A stretch of 64,000 nt of DNA, from contig NZ_JAGMUJ010000007.1 of the NCBI RefSeq assembly GCF_019049255.1, positions 312,035-376,034 on the forward strand. Reading direction: 5' to 3'. Source of the DNA: Streptomyces sp. AC558_RSS880. Its GTDB lineage: Bacteria; Actinomycetota; Actinomycetes; Streptomycetales; Streptomycetaceae. Position numbers and translations under genes: made by a program. The notes under the pieces were generated by a model, which worked only from the letters and a program-made list of their open reading frames with translations, did no database searches and had not been told where the DNA came from. Positions within the stretch are counted from its first letter, which is position 1. Each line of letters starts with the position of its first letter. Positions 1-9,690 of this stretch are shown one piece after another.

Positions 1-54
1 CCCGGGCTGCTGGGGCTGCTGCCCGCCGTACGGGCCCGGCTGGTTGTAGCTCAT
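1..54 (-). CDS. Start of a Pro/Gln-rich protein (partial, runs off left edge)
   Basis: Only the first 18 codons are in the window. Read on the minus strand from an ATG at 54 they give MSYNQPGPYGGQQPQQPG. A strong ribosome binding site (GGAGGGG, about 64-71) lies at good spacing upstream. Low-complexity Pro/Gln/Gly N-termini like this are common in streptomycete membrane proteins whose tail precedes transmembrane helices, but the rest is missing, so no function can be given. It is divergent from valS and shares a roughly 140-bp intergenic region with it. Start and strand are well supported by the ribosome binding site; the product is unknown. Confidence 0.72.
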   Translation of the reverse strand, partial: MSYNQPGPYGGQQPQQPG

Positions 55-155
55 TACGGGGTTCCCCCTCCAGATGCTTATGCGTTGCTGACATCCTGAC
101 TCAGGAGTGACGCGTTCAGGCCAGCGGGGGTCGCACCGTTACAGAGGAAACGCGT

Positions 156-193
156 TTCGGGACAGGCCCGTGACGCCTCTAAACTGAGCCCCG
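156..193 (+). promoter_or_regulatory. Candidate leaderless promoter of valS
   Basis: A -10 hexamer TAAACT (180-185) ends seven bases before the GTG start codon at 193, so transcription would begin at or next to the start codon. No Shine-Dalgarno sequence precedes the GTG (the bases are GAGCCCC). A poor -35 match (TTCGGG, 156-161) lies 18 bp upstream. The arrangement fits the leaderless mRNAs common in Streptomyces. No T-box motif was found in the leader. This is inference from spacing. Confidence 0.45.
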
Positions 194-2817
194 TGACCGA
201 GAACGCTCAGCAGGAGCCACCAGCGCCCACGACCGAACTGCCGACCCAGTACGCGCCGGCCGATGTAGAGGGGCCGCTGTACGAGCGCTGGGTGGAGCGC
301 GGTTACTTCGAGGCGGACGCGGGGAGCGAGAAGCCGCCGTTCACCGTCGTCATCCCGCCGCCGAACGTCACCGGCAGCCTGCACCTCGGGCACGCGTTCG
401 AGCACACGCTCATCGACGCCCTGACGCGCCGCAAGCGCATGCAGGGCTTCGAGACGCTGTGGCAGCCCGGCATGGACCACGCCGGCATCGCCACGCAGAA
501 CGTCGTCGAGCGGGAGCTCGGCAAGGAGGGCAAGTCCCGTCACGACCTCGGCCGCGAGGCGTTCGTCGAGCGGGTCTGGCAGTGGAAGGACGAGTCCGGC
601 GGGCAGATCTCCGGTCAGATGCGCCGTCTCGGCGACGGTGTCGCCTGGTCCCGTGAGCGCTTCACGATGGACGAGGGCCTGTCCCGGGCCGTCCAGACCA
701 TCTTCAAGCGGCTCCACGACGACGAGCTGATCTACCGCGCCGAGCGCATCATCAACTGGTGCCCGCGCTGTCTGACCGCGATCTCCGACATCGAGGTCGA
801 CTACCAGGACGACGACGGCGAGCTCGTCTCCATGAAGTACGGCGACGGGGACGACACCATCGTCGTCGCCACCACCCGCGCGGAGACCATGCTCGGTGAC
901 ACGGCCGTCGCCGTTCACCCCGAGGACGAGCGCTACAAGCACCTCGTCGGCAAGCTCATCAAGCTGCCGCTGACCGACCGCTCCATCCCGGTCGTCGCCG
1001 ACGAGCACGTCGACCCCGAGTTCGGCACGGGTGCCGTCAAGGTCACCCCGGCGCACGACCCGAACGACTTCGAGATCGGCCGGCGGCACGACCTGCCGTC
1101 CCTCACCGTGATGGACGAGCACGCGGTCATCACCGCCCACGGCCCCTTCCAGGGCCTGGACCGGCTCGAGGCCCGCTCCGCCATCGTCGCCGCGCTGCGC
1201 GCCGAGGGCAGGATCGTCGCCGAGAAGCGGCCGTACGTCCACTCGGTCGGCCACTGCTCGCGCTGCAAGACCACCATCGAGCCGCGGCTGTCCATGCAGT
1301 GGTGGGTCAAGGTCGGCCCGCTGGCGAAGGCGGCCGGCGACGCCGTCCGCGACGGCCGCGTCAAGATCCACCCGCAGGAGATGGAGAAGCGGTACTTCGA
1401 CTGGGTCGACAACCTCCACGACTGGTGCATCTCGCGGCAGTTGTGGTGGGGCCACCGCATCCCGGTCTGGTACGGGCCGAACGGCGAGGTCGTCTGCGTC
1501 GGTCCGGACGACGAGGCCCCGACCGGTGAGGGCTGGCACCAGGACACCGACGTCCTCGACACCTGGTTCTCGTCGGGCCTGTGGCCGTTCTCCACGCTCG
1601 GCTGGCCCGAGCAGACGGAATCGCTCGCGAAGTTCTACCCGAACTCCGTCATGGTCACCGGCTACGACCTCCTCTTCTTCTGGATCGCCCGGATGATGAT
1701 GTTCGGCCTGTACGCGATGGACGGCACCCCGCCGTTCCACACCATCGCCCTGCACGGCATGGTCCGCGACCAGTTCGGCAAGAAGATGTCGAAGTCCTTC
1801 GGCAACGTGATCAACCCGCTGGACTGGATGGACAAGTACGGCAGCGACGCGCTGAGGTTCACGCTCGCCCGTGGCGCCAACCCCGGTGTCGACGTGCCGA
1901 TCGGCGAGGACTGGGTCCAGGGCTCGCGCAACTTCGCCAACAAGATCTGGAACGCCACGCGCTTCGCGCTGATGAACGGCGCGACGGTCGAGGGCCCGCT
2001 GCCGGACGCGTCGAAGATGTCGCCGACCGACCGCTGGATCCTGTCCCGGCTGAACTCGGTCGTCGCCGAAGTCGACGCGTACTACGACGACTTCCAGTTC
2101 GCCAAGCTGTCGGACGCGCTGTTCCACTTCGCGTGGGACGAGGTCTTCGACTGGTACGTCGAGCTGTCCAAGACCACCTTCCAGGCGGGCGGGGAGCCGG
2201 CCGAGGTCAGCAAGCGGGTCCTCGGTGAGGTCCTCGACGTCACGCTCAGGCTCCTCCACCCGGTCGTCCCGTTCGTCACCGAGACGCTGTGGACGACGCT
2301 GACGGGGGGCGAGTCGGTCGTCATCGCGGACTGGCCGCAGGACAGTGGCTTCCGGGACGCCGACGCCGAGCGGGAGATCGGGACGCTCCAGTCGGTGATC
2401 ACCGAGGTCCGCCGTTTCCGTGCCGACCAGGGGCTCCAGCCGGGCCAGCGGGTTCCGGCCCGTCTGACGCTCGCCGGGACGGCGCTCGCCGCGCACGAGC
2501 CGGCGATCCGCCAGCTGCTGCGCCTCCAGCCGGAGGGGGAGTCCTTCGCGGCCACGGCGACCCTGCCGGTCGCGGGCGTGGAGGTCGCGCTGGACCTGTC
2601 CGGTGTGATCGACGTGGCCGCGGAGCGGAAGCGCCTGGCCAAGGACCTCGCCGCCGCCGAGAAGGAGAAGTCCCAGGCGACGGCGAAGCTCGGCAACGAG
2701 GCGTTCCTGGCGAAGGCCCCGGACCATGTGGTCGACAAGATCCGCACCCGCCTGACCAAGGCGGAGGAGGACATCACCCGGATCCAGTCCCAGCTGGACC
2801 GTCTGCCCGGCGCCTGA
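193..2817 (+). CDS. valS: Valyl-tRNA synthetase
   Basis: Charges tRNA-Val with valine in the cytoplasm, with editing of mischarged threonine. The 874-residue protein has the class I signatures: the HIGH-type motif HLGH at residues 64-67 within [11 protein letters not shown], and the KMSKS loop at 531-535. An editing domain lies between them, followed by an anticodon-binding domain and a C-terminal coiled coil of about 65 residues rich in Lys, Glu and Ala, as is typical of ValRS. The length is normal for the family. The GTG at 193 is chosen because the reading frame and the -10 element end there; it has no ribosome binding site and may be translated from a leaderless message. A strong hairpin follows the gene. 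Confidence 0.97.
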   Translation: MTENAQQEPPAPTTELPTQYAPADVEGPLYERWVERGYFEADAGSEKPPFTVVIPPPNVTGSLHLGHAFEHTLIDALTRRKRMQGFETLWQPGMDHAGIATQNVVERELGKEGKSRHDLGREAFVERVWQWKDESGGQISGQMRRLGDGVAWSRERFTMDEGLSRAVQTIFKRLHDDELIYRAERIINWCPRCLTAISDIEVDYQDDDGELVSMKYGDGDDTIVVATTRAETMLGDTAVAVHPEDERYKHLVGKLIKLPLTDRSIPVVADEHVDPEFGTGAVKVTPAHDPNDFEIGRRHDLPSLTVMDEHAVITAHGPFQGLDRLEARSAIVAALRAEGRIVAEKRPYVHSVGHCSRCKTTIEPRLSMQWWVKVGPLAKAAGDAVRDGRVKIHPQEMEKRYFDWVDNLHDWCISRQLWWGHRIPVWYGPNGEVVCVGPDDEAPTGEGWHQDTDVLDTWFSSGLWPFSTLGWPEQTESLAKFYPNSVMVTGYDLLFFWIARMMMFGLYAMDGTPPFHTIALHGMVRDQFGKKMSKSFGNVINPLDWMDKYGSDALRFTLARGANPGVDVPIGEDWVQGSRNFANKIWNATRFALMNGATVEGPLPDASKMSPTDRWILSRLNSVVAEVDAYYDDFQFAKLSDALFHFAWDEVFDWYVELSKTTFQAGGEPAEVSKRVLGEVLDVTLRLLHPVVPFVTETLWTTLTGGESVVIADWPQDSGFRDADAEREIGTLQSVITEVRRFRADQGLQPGQRVPARLTLAGTALAAHEPAIRQLLRLQPEGESFAATATLPVAGVEVALDLSGVIDVAAERKRLAKDLAAAEKEKSQATAKLGNEAFLAKAPDHVVDKIRTRLTKAEEDITRIQSQLDRLPGA

Positions 2818-2836
2818 CGGAAGGCCCGGACCAGTC

Positions 2837-2867
2837 ACGGCCCCCGACCGCTCCGGTCGGGGGCCGT
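2837..2867 (+). terminator. Intrinsic-type terminator after valS
   Basis: A perfect 13-bp stem (ACGGCCCCCGACC pairing with GGTCGGGGGCCGT) with a five-base loop begins about 20 bases after the valS stop. There is no long U-tract, which is usual for Streptomyces terminators. It separates valS from the acyltransferase gene. Confidence 0.75.
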
Positions 2868-2956
2868 TCACGTCGTGGTGGGTGTCGTGTAACCCGCCCG
2901 GGGGAACCTGCGGCTTTGCCCATCGCCAGGCCCACGCCGTCAGGAGCACCCCCACG

Positions 2957-4006
2957 ATGCCCCGCACCGCGACCCCCACTGCCGCACCACCCGCCGCACG
3001 CACCGCGCAGGGCAGACCCGGCCGGGACCGGCGGTACGACATCGACCTCCTGCGCGTCGTCTGCACCGCCGCCGTCGTGCTGGTGCACGCCTCCGCCGAG
3101 TTCTTCGACGCGGGCCACCGTACGGCCGGTGTCCTCGGTGACTCGGCCGGCCGGTTCGCCGTGCCCGCGTTCTTCGCGATGGCCGGCTGGGCCGCCCTCG
3201 TCGCCTCGCCGGTACGCGACGACGCCCAGCTCCTCACCCGGCTCGGACGGATCCTGCGTCCGATGGCGGTGTGGACGGCGGTCTACCTCCTCTGGCAGTA
3301 CGTGTCCGGGCGGCCCTCGAACGGCGGCTTCGACGAGGCGGTACAGGCTCTGTTCGGCTCCGTGGAGGCCGCCTTCCACCTCTGGTACCTCTACATCTAC
3401 GTACCGCTCCTCCTGCTCCTCGGCGTCGCCGTGCTCGTCCTCCAGCGGCGCGCCGCGCCCCGCCGGTCGCTGCTGCTGCTCACCGCGTTCGCCGTCGCAC
3501 CGGCGCTCGTCGGGGACGCGCGGACCCTCACCGGACTGCCGCTGCCCGCCTGGGACTGGAGCGTGTCGCTGTACTCACTGGGTTACGCGCTGGCGGGCGC
3601 CGCCCTGCTCGCCGCCCGGCGGCGCGGCCCGCGCCCGCTGTGGCTCGCGGGCGCCGCGGTGGCGCTCGTCGCCCTCACCCTGTACCAGTTCACCGTGCGG
3701 CACCCCGCCGCGTACGGGAGCGTCGCGGTGGCCGCGCTGACCTTCGCCGTGCTCGGCGCGGTGGGCGGGGTGCGGGTGCCGGAGAGGGCGCGGGCGGTGC
3801 TGGTGCGGCTGTCGGACGCGTCGTTCGGGTCGTACCTGGTGCATCTGCTGTTCGTGATGCTGCTGGTCGGGCCCGTCGCGGAGAGGGTGCCGCACGGGTT
3901 CGCGGCACCCGTGGCACTTGCCGTGACGGCGGTGGCCGCCGCCGTGCTGTCCTTCGCCGCGAGCGTCCTGTGGGGCCGGCTGGGACTGCGGCGATGGCTC
4001 GGCTGA
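2957..4006 (+). CDS. Acyltransferase family 3 membrane protein
   Basis: A 349-residue integral membrane protein of the acyltransferase-3 (OafA/YrhL-like) family. Members transfer acyl groups to sugars or other surface molecules across the membrane. The N-terminus has the family signature RRYDIDLLRVVCTAAVVLVHAS, with the conserved Asp/Arg and catalytic-type His. About ten hydrophobic segments follow, ending in a short cytoplasmic tail. The ATG at 2957 is preferred over an in-frame GTG at 2882 because CAGGAG lies about ten bases upstream and the family motif starts soon after. It stands alone between the valS terminator and folC. The substrate cannot be deduced; housekeeping wall modification and antibiotic-related acylation are both possible. 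Confidence 0.8.
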   Translation: MPRTATPTAAPPAARTAQGRPGRDRRYDIDLLRVVCTAAVVLVHASAEFFDAGHRTAGVLGDSAGRFAVPAFFAMAGWAALVASPVRDDAQLLTRLGRILRPMAVWTAVYLLWQYVSGRPSNGGFDEAVQALFGSVEAAFHLWYLYIYVPLLLLLGVAVLVLQRRAAPRRSLLLLTAFAVAPALVGDARTLTGLPLPAWDWSVSLYSLGYALAGAALLAARRRGPRPLWLAGAAVALVALTLYQFTVRHPAAYGSVAVAALTFAVLGAVGGVRVPERARAVLVRLSDASFGSYLVHLLFVMLLVGPVAERVPHGFAAPVALAVTAVAAAVLSFAASVLWGRLGLRRWLG

Positions 4007-4048
4007 CGCGGGACTCCGGGCCAGCCGGGCGCCGCCCGGGCCGCTCCG

Positions 4049-4062
4049 TAGACTGGGTACCG
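4049..4062 (+). promoter_or_regulatory. Candidate leaderless promoter (-10) of folC
   Basis: TAGACT at 4049-4054 ends seven bases before the GTG start at 4062, the same spacing as at valS. No Shine-Dalgarno sequence precedes the start codon. No clear -35 box is visible in the GC-rich upstream DNA. Confidence 0.45.
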
Positions 4063-5582
4063 TGAGCGAGCGCCCAGAATCAGCAGGTCCTGACCCGGAC
4101 GACACCTTCGACGAGTTCACGGAGCTCGTCGAGGAGGAGACCCGCCGTGACCCCGACCTCGCGGTGATCGAGGCCGGCAGCCGCACCCTGCGCACCCAGG
4201 GCGGCCCGCCCCAGGCGGACGTGCCCGCCCGCCCCGAGGACCCCGAGGTCGACAAGGCCCTGCGCGAGGTCGAGGCGGAGCTCGCCACCCGCTGGGGCGA
4301 GACCAAGCTCGAGCCCTCGGTCGCCCGCATCGCCGAGCTGATGGACGTCCTGGGCGAGCCCCAGCGCTCGTACCCCTCGATCCACATCACCGGCACCAAC
4401 GGCAAGACCTCCACCGCCCGCATGATCGAGGCCCTGCTCGGCGCCTTCGAGCTGCGCACCGGCCGCTACACCTCCCCGCACGTCCAGTCGATCACCGAGC
4501 GGATCAGCCTCGACGGGGCGCCGGTCTCCGCCGAGCGGTTCATCGAGACGTACCGGGACATCAAGCCGTACGTCGAGATGGTCGACGCCCGGCAGGAGTA
4601 CCGGCTGTCCTTCTTCGAGGTGCTCACCGGCATGGCGTACGCCGCCTTCGCCGACGCGCCCGTGGACGTGGCGGTCGTCGAGGTCGGCATGGGCGGCAGC
4701 TGGGACGCGACGAACGTGATCGACGCGGGCGTCGCCGTGGTGACGCCCATCGACCTCGACCACACCGACCGGCTCGGCACCACGCCCGCCGAGATCGCCA
4801 CCGAGAAGGCCGGCATCGTCAAGCGGGACGCGACGGTGATCATGGCGCAGCAGCCGGTGGACGCCGCGCAGGTGCTGCTGAGGAAGGCCGTCGAGGTGGA
4901 CGCGACGGTGGCCCGGGAGGGCCTGGAGTTCGGGGTCGTGGCCCGGCAGGTCGCCGTCGGCGGCCAGCAGGTGACGCTGCGCGGACTCGGCGGCGAGTAC
5001 GAGGAGGTGTACCTGCCGCTGCACGGCGAACACCAGGCCCACAACGCGGCCGTGGCGCTCGCCGCCGTGGAGGCGTTCTTCGGCGTCGGCGCCCAGCACG
5101 CCCGGCCGCTCGACATCGACACCGTGCGCAAGGCGTTCGCCTCCGTCGCCTCCCCGGGCCGGCTGGAGGTCGTACGGCGGTCGCCGACCGTCGTCCTGGA
5201 CGCCGCCCACAACCCGGCGGGCGCGCGGGCGGCGGCCGCGGCGATCGGGGAGGCGTTCCAGTTCAGCCGGCTCATCGGCGTGGTCGGCGCGAGCGGCGAC
5301 AAGAACGTGCGCGGGCTGCTGGAGGCGTTCGAGCCGGTCTTCGCCGAGGTCGTCGTCACCCAGAACTCCAGCCACCGCGCGATGGACGCCGACGAGCTGG
5401 CGGGCATCGCCGTCGAGGTGTTCGGTGAGGACCGCGTCCAGGTCGAGCCCCGGCTGCCCGACGCCCTGGAGGCCGCGATCACGCTGGCCGAGGAGGAGGG
5501 CGAGTTCGCGGGCGGCGGTGTGCTCGTCACCGGTTCCGTCATCACCGTCGGCGAGGCCCGACTGCTCCTGGGGAGGGGCTGA
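4062..5582 (+). CDS. folC: Dihydrofolate synthase / folylpolyglutamate synthase
   Basis: ATP-dependent Mur-ligase-family enzyme that adds glutamate to dihydropteroate and to folates (one-carbon metabolism, cytoplasm). The P-loop TGTNGKT is at residues 110-116. The Mur-type central domain with the conserved VGMGGSWDATNV segment and a C-terminal ligase domain (HNPAGARAA) follow. At 506 residues it is longer than the usual 420-450 because of an acidic N-terminal extension of about 60-90 residues, common in actinobacterial FolC. The GTG start at 4062 sits just behind a -10-like TAGACT. The DUF4233 gene begins six bases after the stop, suggesting co-transcription. Confidence 0.94.
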   Translation: MSERPESAGPDPDDTFDEFTELVEEETRRDPDLAVIEAGSRTLRTQGGPPQADVPARPEDPEVDKALREVEAELATRWGETKLEPSVARIAELMDVLGEPQRSYPSIHITGTNGKTSTARMIEALLGAFELRTGRYTSPHVQSITERISLDGAPVSAERFIETYRDIKPYVEMVDARQEYRLSFFEVLTGMAYAAFADAPVDVAVVEVGMGGSWDATNVIDAGVAVVTPIDLDHTDRLGTTPAEIATEKAGIVKRDATVIMAQQPVDAAQVLLRKAVEVDATVAREGLEFGVVARQVAVGGQQVTLRGLGGEYEEVYLPLHGEHQAHNAAVALAAVEAFFGVGAQHARPLDIDTVRKAFASVASPGRLEVVRRSPTVVLDAAHNPAGARAAAAAIGEAFQFSRLIGVVGASGDKNVRGLLEAFEPVFAEVVVTQNSSHRAMDADELAGIAVEVFGEDRVQVEPRLPDALEAAITLAEEEGEFAGGGVLVTGSVITVGEARLLLGRG

Positions 5583-5588
5583 GATCCC

Positions 5589-5939
5589 GTGCGTACGCTC
5601 TGCGCTTCGACCCTGATCGGCGAGTTCTTCATCATCGGTTTCGCCGGACTGGTCGCGATGAAGGACCAGGACCTGTCCACCGGCACGGTGTGGACGGTCT
5701 GCGGCATCGCGATGTTCCTGTGCGTGGCCCTGTGCGGGGTGATCACGCGGCCCGGTGGGGTGGCCCTCGGCTGGGTGCTGCAGATCGCCCTGATCGCCTC
5801 GGGTGTCTTCGTCCCGACGATGTTCTTCATGGGCGCGCTCTTCGCGCTGCTGTGGTGGGCGTCGGTGCACTTCGGTCGAAAGGTGGACGAAGCGAAGGCC
5901 CGTTTCGCCGCTCAGGCGGGCCGGCCTGACGCTGCGTGA
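5589..5939 (+). CDS. DUF4233 small membrane protein
   Basis: A 116-residue protein with about four hydrophobic helices and a short basic/acidic tail. It matches the DUF4233 family of actinobacterial membrane proteins, almost always encoded directly after folC. No biochemical role is established. It starts with GTG six bases after the folC stop, so it probably depends on translational coupling. The linkage to folC suggests a link to folate metabolism or simple operon conservation; nothing in the sequence identifies a substrate or cofactor. Confidence 0.85.
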   Translation: MRTLCASTLIGEFFIIGFAGLVAMKDQDLSTGTVWTVCGIAMFLCVALCGVITRPGGVALGWVLQIALIASGVFVPTMFFMGALFALLWWASVHFGRKVDEAKARFAAQAGRPDAA

Positions 5940-5960
5940 CAGATGTCCCGACACGCCCGG

Positions 5961-5966
5961 TAATCT
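5961..5966 (+). promoter_or_regulatory. Candidate -10 element of the ndk promoter
   Basis: TAATCT lies 38 bases before the ndk GTG start, giving a leader of about 30 nt that carries the AAGGAG ribosome binding site. A partial -35 match (GTGACA, 5936-5941) lies 19 bp upstream, a slightly long spacer, and overlaps the end of the DUF4233 gene. Confidence 0.45.
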
Positions 5967-6004
5967 CGTCTCCCCGCACCACTTCACGCACAAGGAGCTC
6001 CGTC

Positions 6005-6418
6005 GTGACCCAGCGCACCCTCGTCCTCCTCAAGCCCGACGCCGTACGTCGTGGCCTGACCGGCGAGATCATCAGCCGTATCGAGCGCAAGGCGGGCTGG
6101 CAGATCACCGCGCTGGAGCTGCGCACCCTGGACCAGGACACGCTGGAGCAGCACTACGGCGAGCACAAGGGCAAGCCGTTCTACGAGCCGCTGGTGGAGT
6201 TCATGGCCTCCGGCCCGGTCGTGGCGATGATCGTCGAGGGTGAGCGGATCATCGAGGGGGTGCGCCAACTGGCCGGTCCCACCGACCCGATCGCCGCCGC
6301 GCCGGGTTCGATCCGCGGCGACTTCGGTGTCATCGTCCGGGAGAACCTGATCCACGCCTCCGACTCCGAGGAGTCCGCCGAGCGCGAGGTGAAGATCTTC
6401 TTCCCGGGGCGTGCGTAA
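6005..6418 (+). CDS. ndk: Nucleoside diphosphate kinase
   Basis: Transfers the gamma-phosphate of ATP to nucleoside diphosphates through a phosphohistidine, balancing NTP and dNTP pools. The 137-residue protein is full length for the family and starts [17 protein letters not shown]. The active-site histidine is H117 in the segment NLIHASDS. The GTG at 6005 is chosen because AAGGAG (5992-5997) lies eight bases upstream; a longer in-frame reading from 5936 lacks a ribosome binding site and would overlap the previous gene. It probably has its own promoter (TAATCT at 5961) and ends at the U-tract terminator at 6501-6531. Confidence 0.97.
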   Translation: MTQRTLVLLKPDAVRRGLTGEIISRIERKAGWQITALELRTLDQDTLEQHYGEHKGKPFYEPLVEFMASGPVVAMIVEGERIIEGVRQLAGPTDPIAAAPGSIRGDFGVIVRENLIHASDSEESAEREVKIFFPGRA

Positions 6419-6500
6419 CCCGCGCACTCGGACGTGCGCGGACCTCGCGCATAACGATCACATCGCGGCCGCATCCAGTGTGTTTGGACGCCTGTCGGAC

Positions 6501-6531
6501 GGTCTGGGGGCTTTGCCCCCGGACCTTTTTT
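6501..6531 (+). terminator. Rho-independent terminator of ndk
   Basis: A ten-base-pair stem (GGTCTGGGGG with CCCCCGGACC, one G-U pair) with a short loop is followed by a run of six T residues. It lies about 80 nt after the ndk stop and is one of the few clear U-tract terminators in the window. Confidence 0.85.
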
Positions 6532-6747
6532 GGCATATGCGCGGCGTTCGGGGGAACGGATGCCCCCGATGGACCGTCTCCACAAGCAGGGGAAGACGCC
6601 ATCTGATGACAATGGCGAAGACCCTCGCACGGTGTTCGCGAAGGCGCGTCTACGATGGAAGCCTTCACGTCACCGCACCCACTTCGCCGACCTGAAAAGC
6701 TCTCAAGAGCTCGTGGGAAGGCCAGTCGAATCCTGATGGGGAACTCA
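6532..6747 (+). other. mreB upstream region
   Basis: After the ndk terminator about 215 bases precede mreB. The region is less GC-rich than its surroundings. A possible -10 element TACGAT (6651-6656) is visible but no matching -35. The reading frame stays open from 6655, but that stretch has no ribosome binding site and no resemblance to MreB, so it is treated as leader. Several mreB promoters are known in Streptomyces coelicolor; none can be assigned here with confidence. Confidence 0.4.
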
Positions 6748-7767
6748 ATGTCGTTCATCGGCCGTGACATGGCTGTCGACCTCGGGACCGCCAACACGCT
6801 GGTGTACGTCAGGGGTCGTGGGATCGTACTCAACGAGCCGTCCGTCGTCGCGATCAACACCAACACCGGTGGCATCCTCGCGGTCGGCGCCGAAGCGAAG
6901 AAGATGATCGGGCGCACGCCCGGCAACATCGTTGCCGTGCGTCCGCTGAAGGACGGCGTCATCGCCGACTTCGAGATCACCGAGCGGATGCTCCGCTACT
7001 TCATCCTGAAGATCCACAAGCGGCGGTATCTGGCTCGTCCGCGGGTCGTCGTCTGTGTGCCCTCGGGCATCACCGGCGTCGAGCGCCGCGCCGTCATCGA
7101 GGCGTCGTCGCAGGCCGGCGCCCGCCAGGTGCACATCATCGAGGAGCCCATGGCCGCCGCCATCGGCTCCGGGCTGCCGGTCCACGAGGCCACCGGCAAC
7201 ATGGTGGTGGACATCGGCGGCGGCACCACGGAGGTCGCGGTCATCTCCCTCGGCGGCATCGTCACCGCCCAGTCCATCCGCGTCGCGGGCGACGAGTTGG
7301 ACAACGCGATCATCCAGCACATCAAGAAGGAGTACTCCCTCCTGCTGGGCGAGCGGACGGCCGAACAGATCAAGATCACGATCGGTTCGGCGTACGACCT
7401 GGACACCGACGAGCACACCGAGATCCGTGGCCGGGACCTCGTCTCCGGACTGCCGAAGACCGTGGTGATCTCCGCCGCCGAAGTGCGCAAGGCGATCGAG
7501 GAGCCGGTCAACGCCATCGTGGACGCCGTCAAGACGACCCTCGACAAGTGCCCGCCGGAGCTGTCCGGCGACATCATGGACCGGGGAATCGTTCTGACCG
7601 GCGGCGGAGCGCTGCTGCGCGGCCTCGACGAGCGGCTGCGCCGGGAGACGGGCATGCCCATCCACATCGCCGAGGACCCGCTGGACAGCGTGGCGCTCGG
7701 TTCCGGCAAGTGCGTCGAGGAGTTCGAGGCGCTTCAGCAGGTGCTCGACGCCCAACCGCGCAGATGA
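6748..7767 (+). CDS. mreB: Rod-shape/spore-wall actin homologue MreB
   Basis: Bacterial actin that polymerises under the membrane and organises cell-wall synthesis. In Streptomyces it acts mainly in aerial hyphae and spore-wall assembly (family knowledge). The 339-residue protein has the actin-fold ATPase signatures: phosphate-1 motif DLGTANTLV near the N-terminus, phosphate-2 [13 protein letters not shown] in the middle, and the adenosine loop [15 protein letters not shown] near the C-terminus. Two ATGs are close together (6736 and 6748); 6748 is preferred because GGGGAA lies five bases upstream and the conserved start [11 protein letters not shown] begins there. It heads the mreBCD-pbp2-rodA cluster, with a hairpin between mreB and mreC. 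Confidence 0.96.
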   Translation: MSFIGRDMAVDLGTANTLVYVRGRGIVLNEPSVVAINTNTGGILAVGAEAKKMIGRTPGNIVAVRPLKDGVIADFEITERMLRYFILKIHKRRYLARPRVVVCVPSGITGVERRAVIEASSQAGARQVHIIEEPMAAAIGSGLPVHEATGNMVVDIGGGTTEVAVISLGGIVTAQSIRVAGDELDNAIIQHIKKEYSLLLGERTAEQIKITIGSAYDLDTDEHTEIRGRDLVSGLPKTVVISAAEVRKAIEEPVNAIVDAVKTTLDKCPPELSGDIMDRGIVLTGGGALLRGLDERLRRETGMPIHIAEDPLDSVALGSGKCVEEFEALQQVLDAQPRR

Positions 7768-7781
7768 CGCGACTCTTCGAT

Positions 7782-7817
7782 TCCGCCGTACGGGACGACC
7801 TTCTTCCGTACGGCGGA
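7782..7817 (+). terminator. Hairpin between mreB and mreC
   Basis: A perfect 12-bp inverted repeat (TCCGCCGTACGG and CCGTACGGCGGA) with an 11-base loop begins 15 bases after the mreB stop. No U-tract follows. It may partly terminate mreB transcripts so that mreB is more abundant than mreCD. AT-richer DNA right after it (GTTGATATAGAGG, about 7820-7832) could hold a separate mreC promoter. Confidence 0.55.
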
Positions 7818-7952
7818 TCGTTGATATAGAGGCATGAACTCCCCCATAACGCCTCGAAATGCCTTTGACGCATCTTCAATACACTTTCCCTACACCTGAA
7901 CAGACCCCCCACCTCATACCCGTTCTCGACGAGGAAGGCACGGCCGCCGCAC

Positions 7953-8894
7953 GTGAGGGACACACGAGAGAGCCGGCTGCTCCTGGTGCTGCTGATCGCC
8001 ATCGCGTTCGCACTGATCACGGTGGACATCCGCGGCGGGGAGGATTCACCGGTCGACGGTGCCCGGCAGGCCGCGGCGACCGTCTTCGGCCCGATCGAGA
8101 ACGGCGTGTCCGGCGCGGTCGACCCGATCGGCAACGCCGTCTCCGCCGTCCGCGAGTCCGGCGACCGGCACGACCGGCTCGCCGAACTGGAGCGGGAGAA
8201 CGCCGCGCTCAAGGCCGAACTCGGCAGCGACGACCGCAGCCGCAGCCGCCTCAGGCAGCTCGACAAGCTGCTGAAGGTCTCCGGCCAGGGCCAGTACGGC
8301 ATCAAGGGCGCCCAGGTCATCGCCATAGGAGCGGCCCAGGGCTTCTCCTGGACCATCACCATCGACGCCGGCGCCGACGACGGCATCGAGCGCGACATGA
8401 CCGTCCTCAACGGCGACGGACTCGTCGGCCGCGTCACCACCGTCGGCCCCAGCACCGCCACCGTGCTGCTCGCCACCGACCCCGACTTCACCGTCGGCAC
8501 CCGCATGGAGGCCACCGACGAACTCGGCTTCGCCTCCGGCCAGGGCGACCGCCCGCTGCGCGTCGAACTCCTCAACGGCAAGGCCGAGATCAAGAAGGGC
8601 GACCGCCTGGTCACCTTCGGCTCGCAGGCCGACAAGCCGTTCGTGCCCGGCGTTCCCGTCGGCGTCGTCTCCCGCGTCGACCCCTCCGGCGGCGACCTCA
8701 CCCGCACCCTCTCCGTCACGCCGTTCGTCAGCTTCAGCAAGCTCGACGTCGTCGGCGTCGTCGTCCAGGCCCCCGAGAAGGACCCGCGCGACACGGTGCT
8801 GCCCGAGAAGTCCGAGCCGAAGCCCACCCCGACCGTGACGGTGACCGTCACCCCCTCCGCCCCTGCCGACGGCCTGAACCAGCAAGAGCAGTAG
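7953..8894 (+). CDS. mreC: Rod-shape-determining protein MreC
   Basis: Bitopic membrane scaffold that links MreB to PBP2 and RodA. The 313-residue protein has a short N-terminus, a transmembrane helix (residues about 9-25), a coiled coil (about 65-95, RLAELERENAALKAEL), the paired beta-barrel MreC domain (about 100-265), and a Pro/Thr-rich tail with VTVTVTP repeats. It starts at GTG 7953, 185 bp downstream of mreB, and mreD follows 13 bp after its stop, so mreC and mreD are co-transcribed. Confidence 0.94.
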   Translation: MRDTRESRLLLVLLIAIAFALITVDIRGGEDSPVDGARQAAATVFGPIENGVSGAVDPIGNAVSAVRESGDRHDRLAELERENAALKAELGSDDRSRSRLRQLDKLLKVSGQGQYGIKGAQVIAIGAAQGFSWTITIDAGADDGIERDMTVLNGDGLVGRVTTVGPSTATVLLATDPDFTVGTRMEATDELGFASGQGDRPLRVELLNGKAEIKKGDRLVTFGSQADKPFVPGVPVGVVSRVDPSGGDLTRTLSVTPFVSFSKLDVVGVVVQAPEKDPRDTVLPEKSEPKPTPTVTVTVTPSAPADGLNQQEQ

Positions 8895-8907
8895 GAGCTG
8901 TCACCCC

Positions 8908-9576
8908 ATGCGCGTCAACCGGATCCTGCTCTCCAGCTCGCTGATCGTCGTCGCCCTGGTGATCCAGGTGAGCGTCCTCGCCCGGCTCCACCTCCCGGGC
9001 GCCGTCCCGGACCTGCTGCTGCTCACCGTCCTCGGCCTCGCCCTGGTCTACGGCCATGTCAGCGGCGCCCTCATCGGCTTCGCCGCCGGACTCCTCGCCG
9101 ACCTCGCCCCTCCCGCCGACCACGCCGCCGGGCGCTACGCCCTCGTGCTGTGCGTCATCGGCTACCTCGCCGGACTGGTCAAACCCGAGAGCGGCCAGGT
9201 GAAGTCGGCGACCGGCCCGATGGTCGTGGTCGTCGCCGCAGCCGTCGGCTCCACCCTGCTCTACGCCGGTGTCGGCGCCCTCGTCGGCGACACCGCCGCC
9301 CGCCATGTCGGCCTGGGCGGACTGCTGTTCACCGCCGCCCTGTACGACCTGCTGCTCGCGCCGTTCGTCGTCCCCGGCGTCATGGCCCTGGCCCGGCGCG
9401 CCGAGAACGACCCGCTCGCCGAGACCAACCCCGCCAAGTCCGGCGACATCGCCTCCGGCTGGCTCTCCGGCGGCACCGGACTGCGCATCGGCGGGCAGCG
9501 GGGCGGACTGCGGGTCAAGGCGGCCCGCGCCCGGGTGGCCCGTGCCGGACGCATCAAGGGGGTCAAGCGCCTGTGA
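8908..9576 (+). CDS. mreD: Rod-shape-determining protein MreD
   Basis: Integral membrane partner of MreC in the wall-elongation (spore-wall) complex. The 222-residue protein has about five hydrophobic helices in its first 165 residues, including the MreD-type start RILLSSSLIVVALVIQVSVL. A basic tail of about 50 residues (RIGGQRGGLRVKAARARVARAGR) follows and is probably cytoplasmic. ATG 8908 has GGAG about ten bases upstream. It lies between mreC and pbp2, with a 114-bp gap before the latter. Confidence 0.93.
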   Translation: MRVNRILLSSSLIVVALVIQVSVLARLHLPGAVPDLLLLTVLGLALVYGHVSGALIGFAAGLLADLAPPADHAAGRYALVLCVIGYLAGLVKPESGQVKSATGPMVVVVAAAVGSTLLYAGVGALVGDTAARHVGLGGLLFTAALYDLLLAPFVVPGVMALARRAENDPLAETNPAKSGDIASGWLSGGTGLRIGGQRGGLRVKAARARVARAGRIKGVKRL

Positions 9577-9690
9577 CCTCGCACAACTTCACCGGAACGA
9601 GTGAACGGCGACGGAACGCGGGCACACGGCCCGGCCGTTCATCACTCGTACCCGCACACGCGTACGCGCTCTGAGAGAGGAGGAAGCCGC

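Noticed and set aside
55..192. T-box riboswitch upstream of valS
   Set aside because: No T-box consensus (TGGnACCGCG) or antiterminator hairpin was found in the 140-bp leader, and the -10 element lies next to the start codon.
139..3237. Long minus-strand open frame opposite valS
   Set aside because: It is the antisense of a clear ValRS gene, low complexity (Val/Arg/Asp/Leu) and lacks any domain. Such shadows are expected at this GC content.
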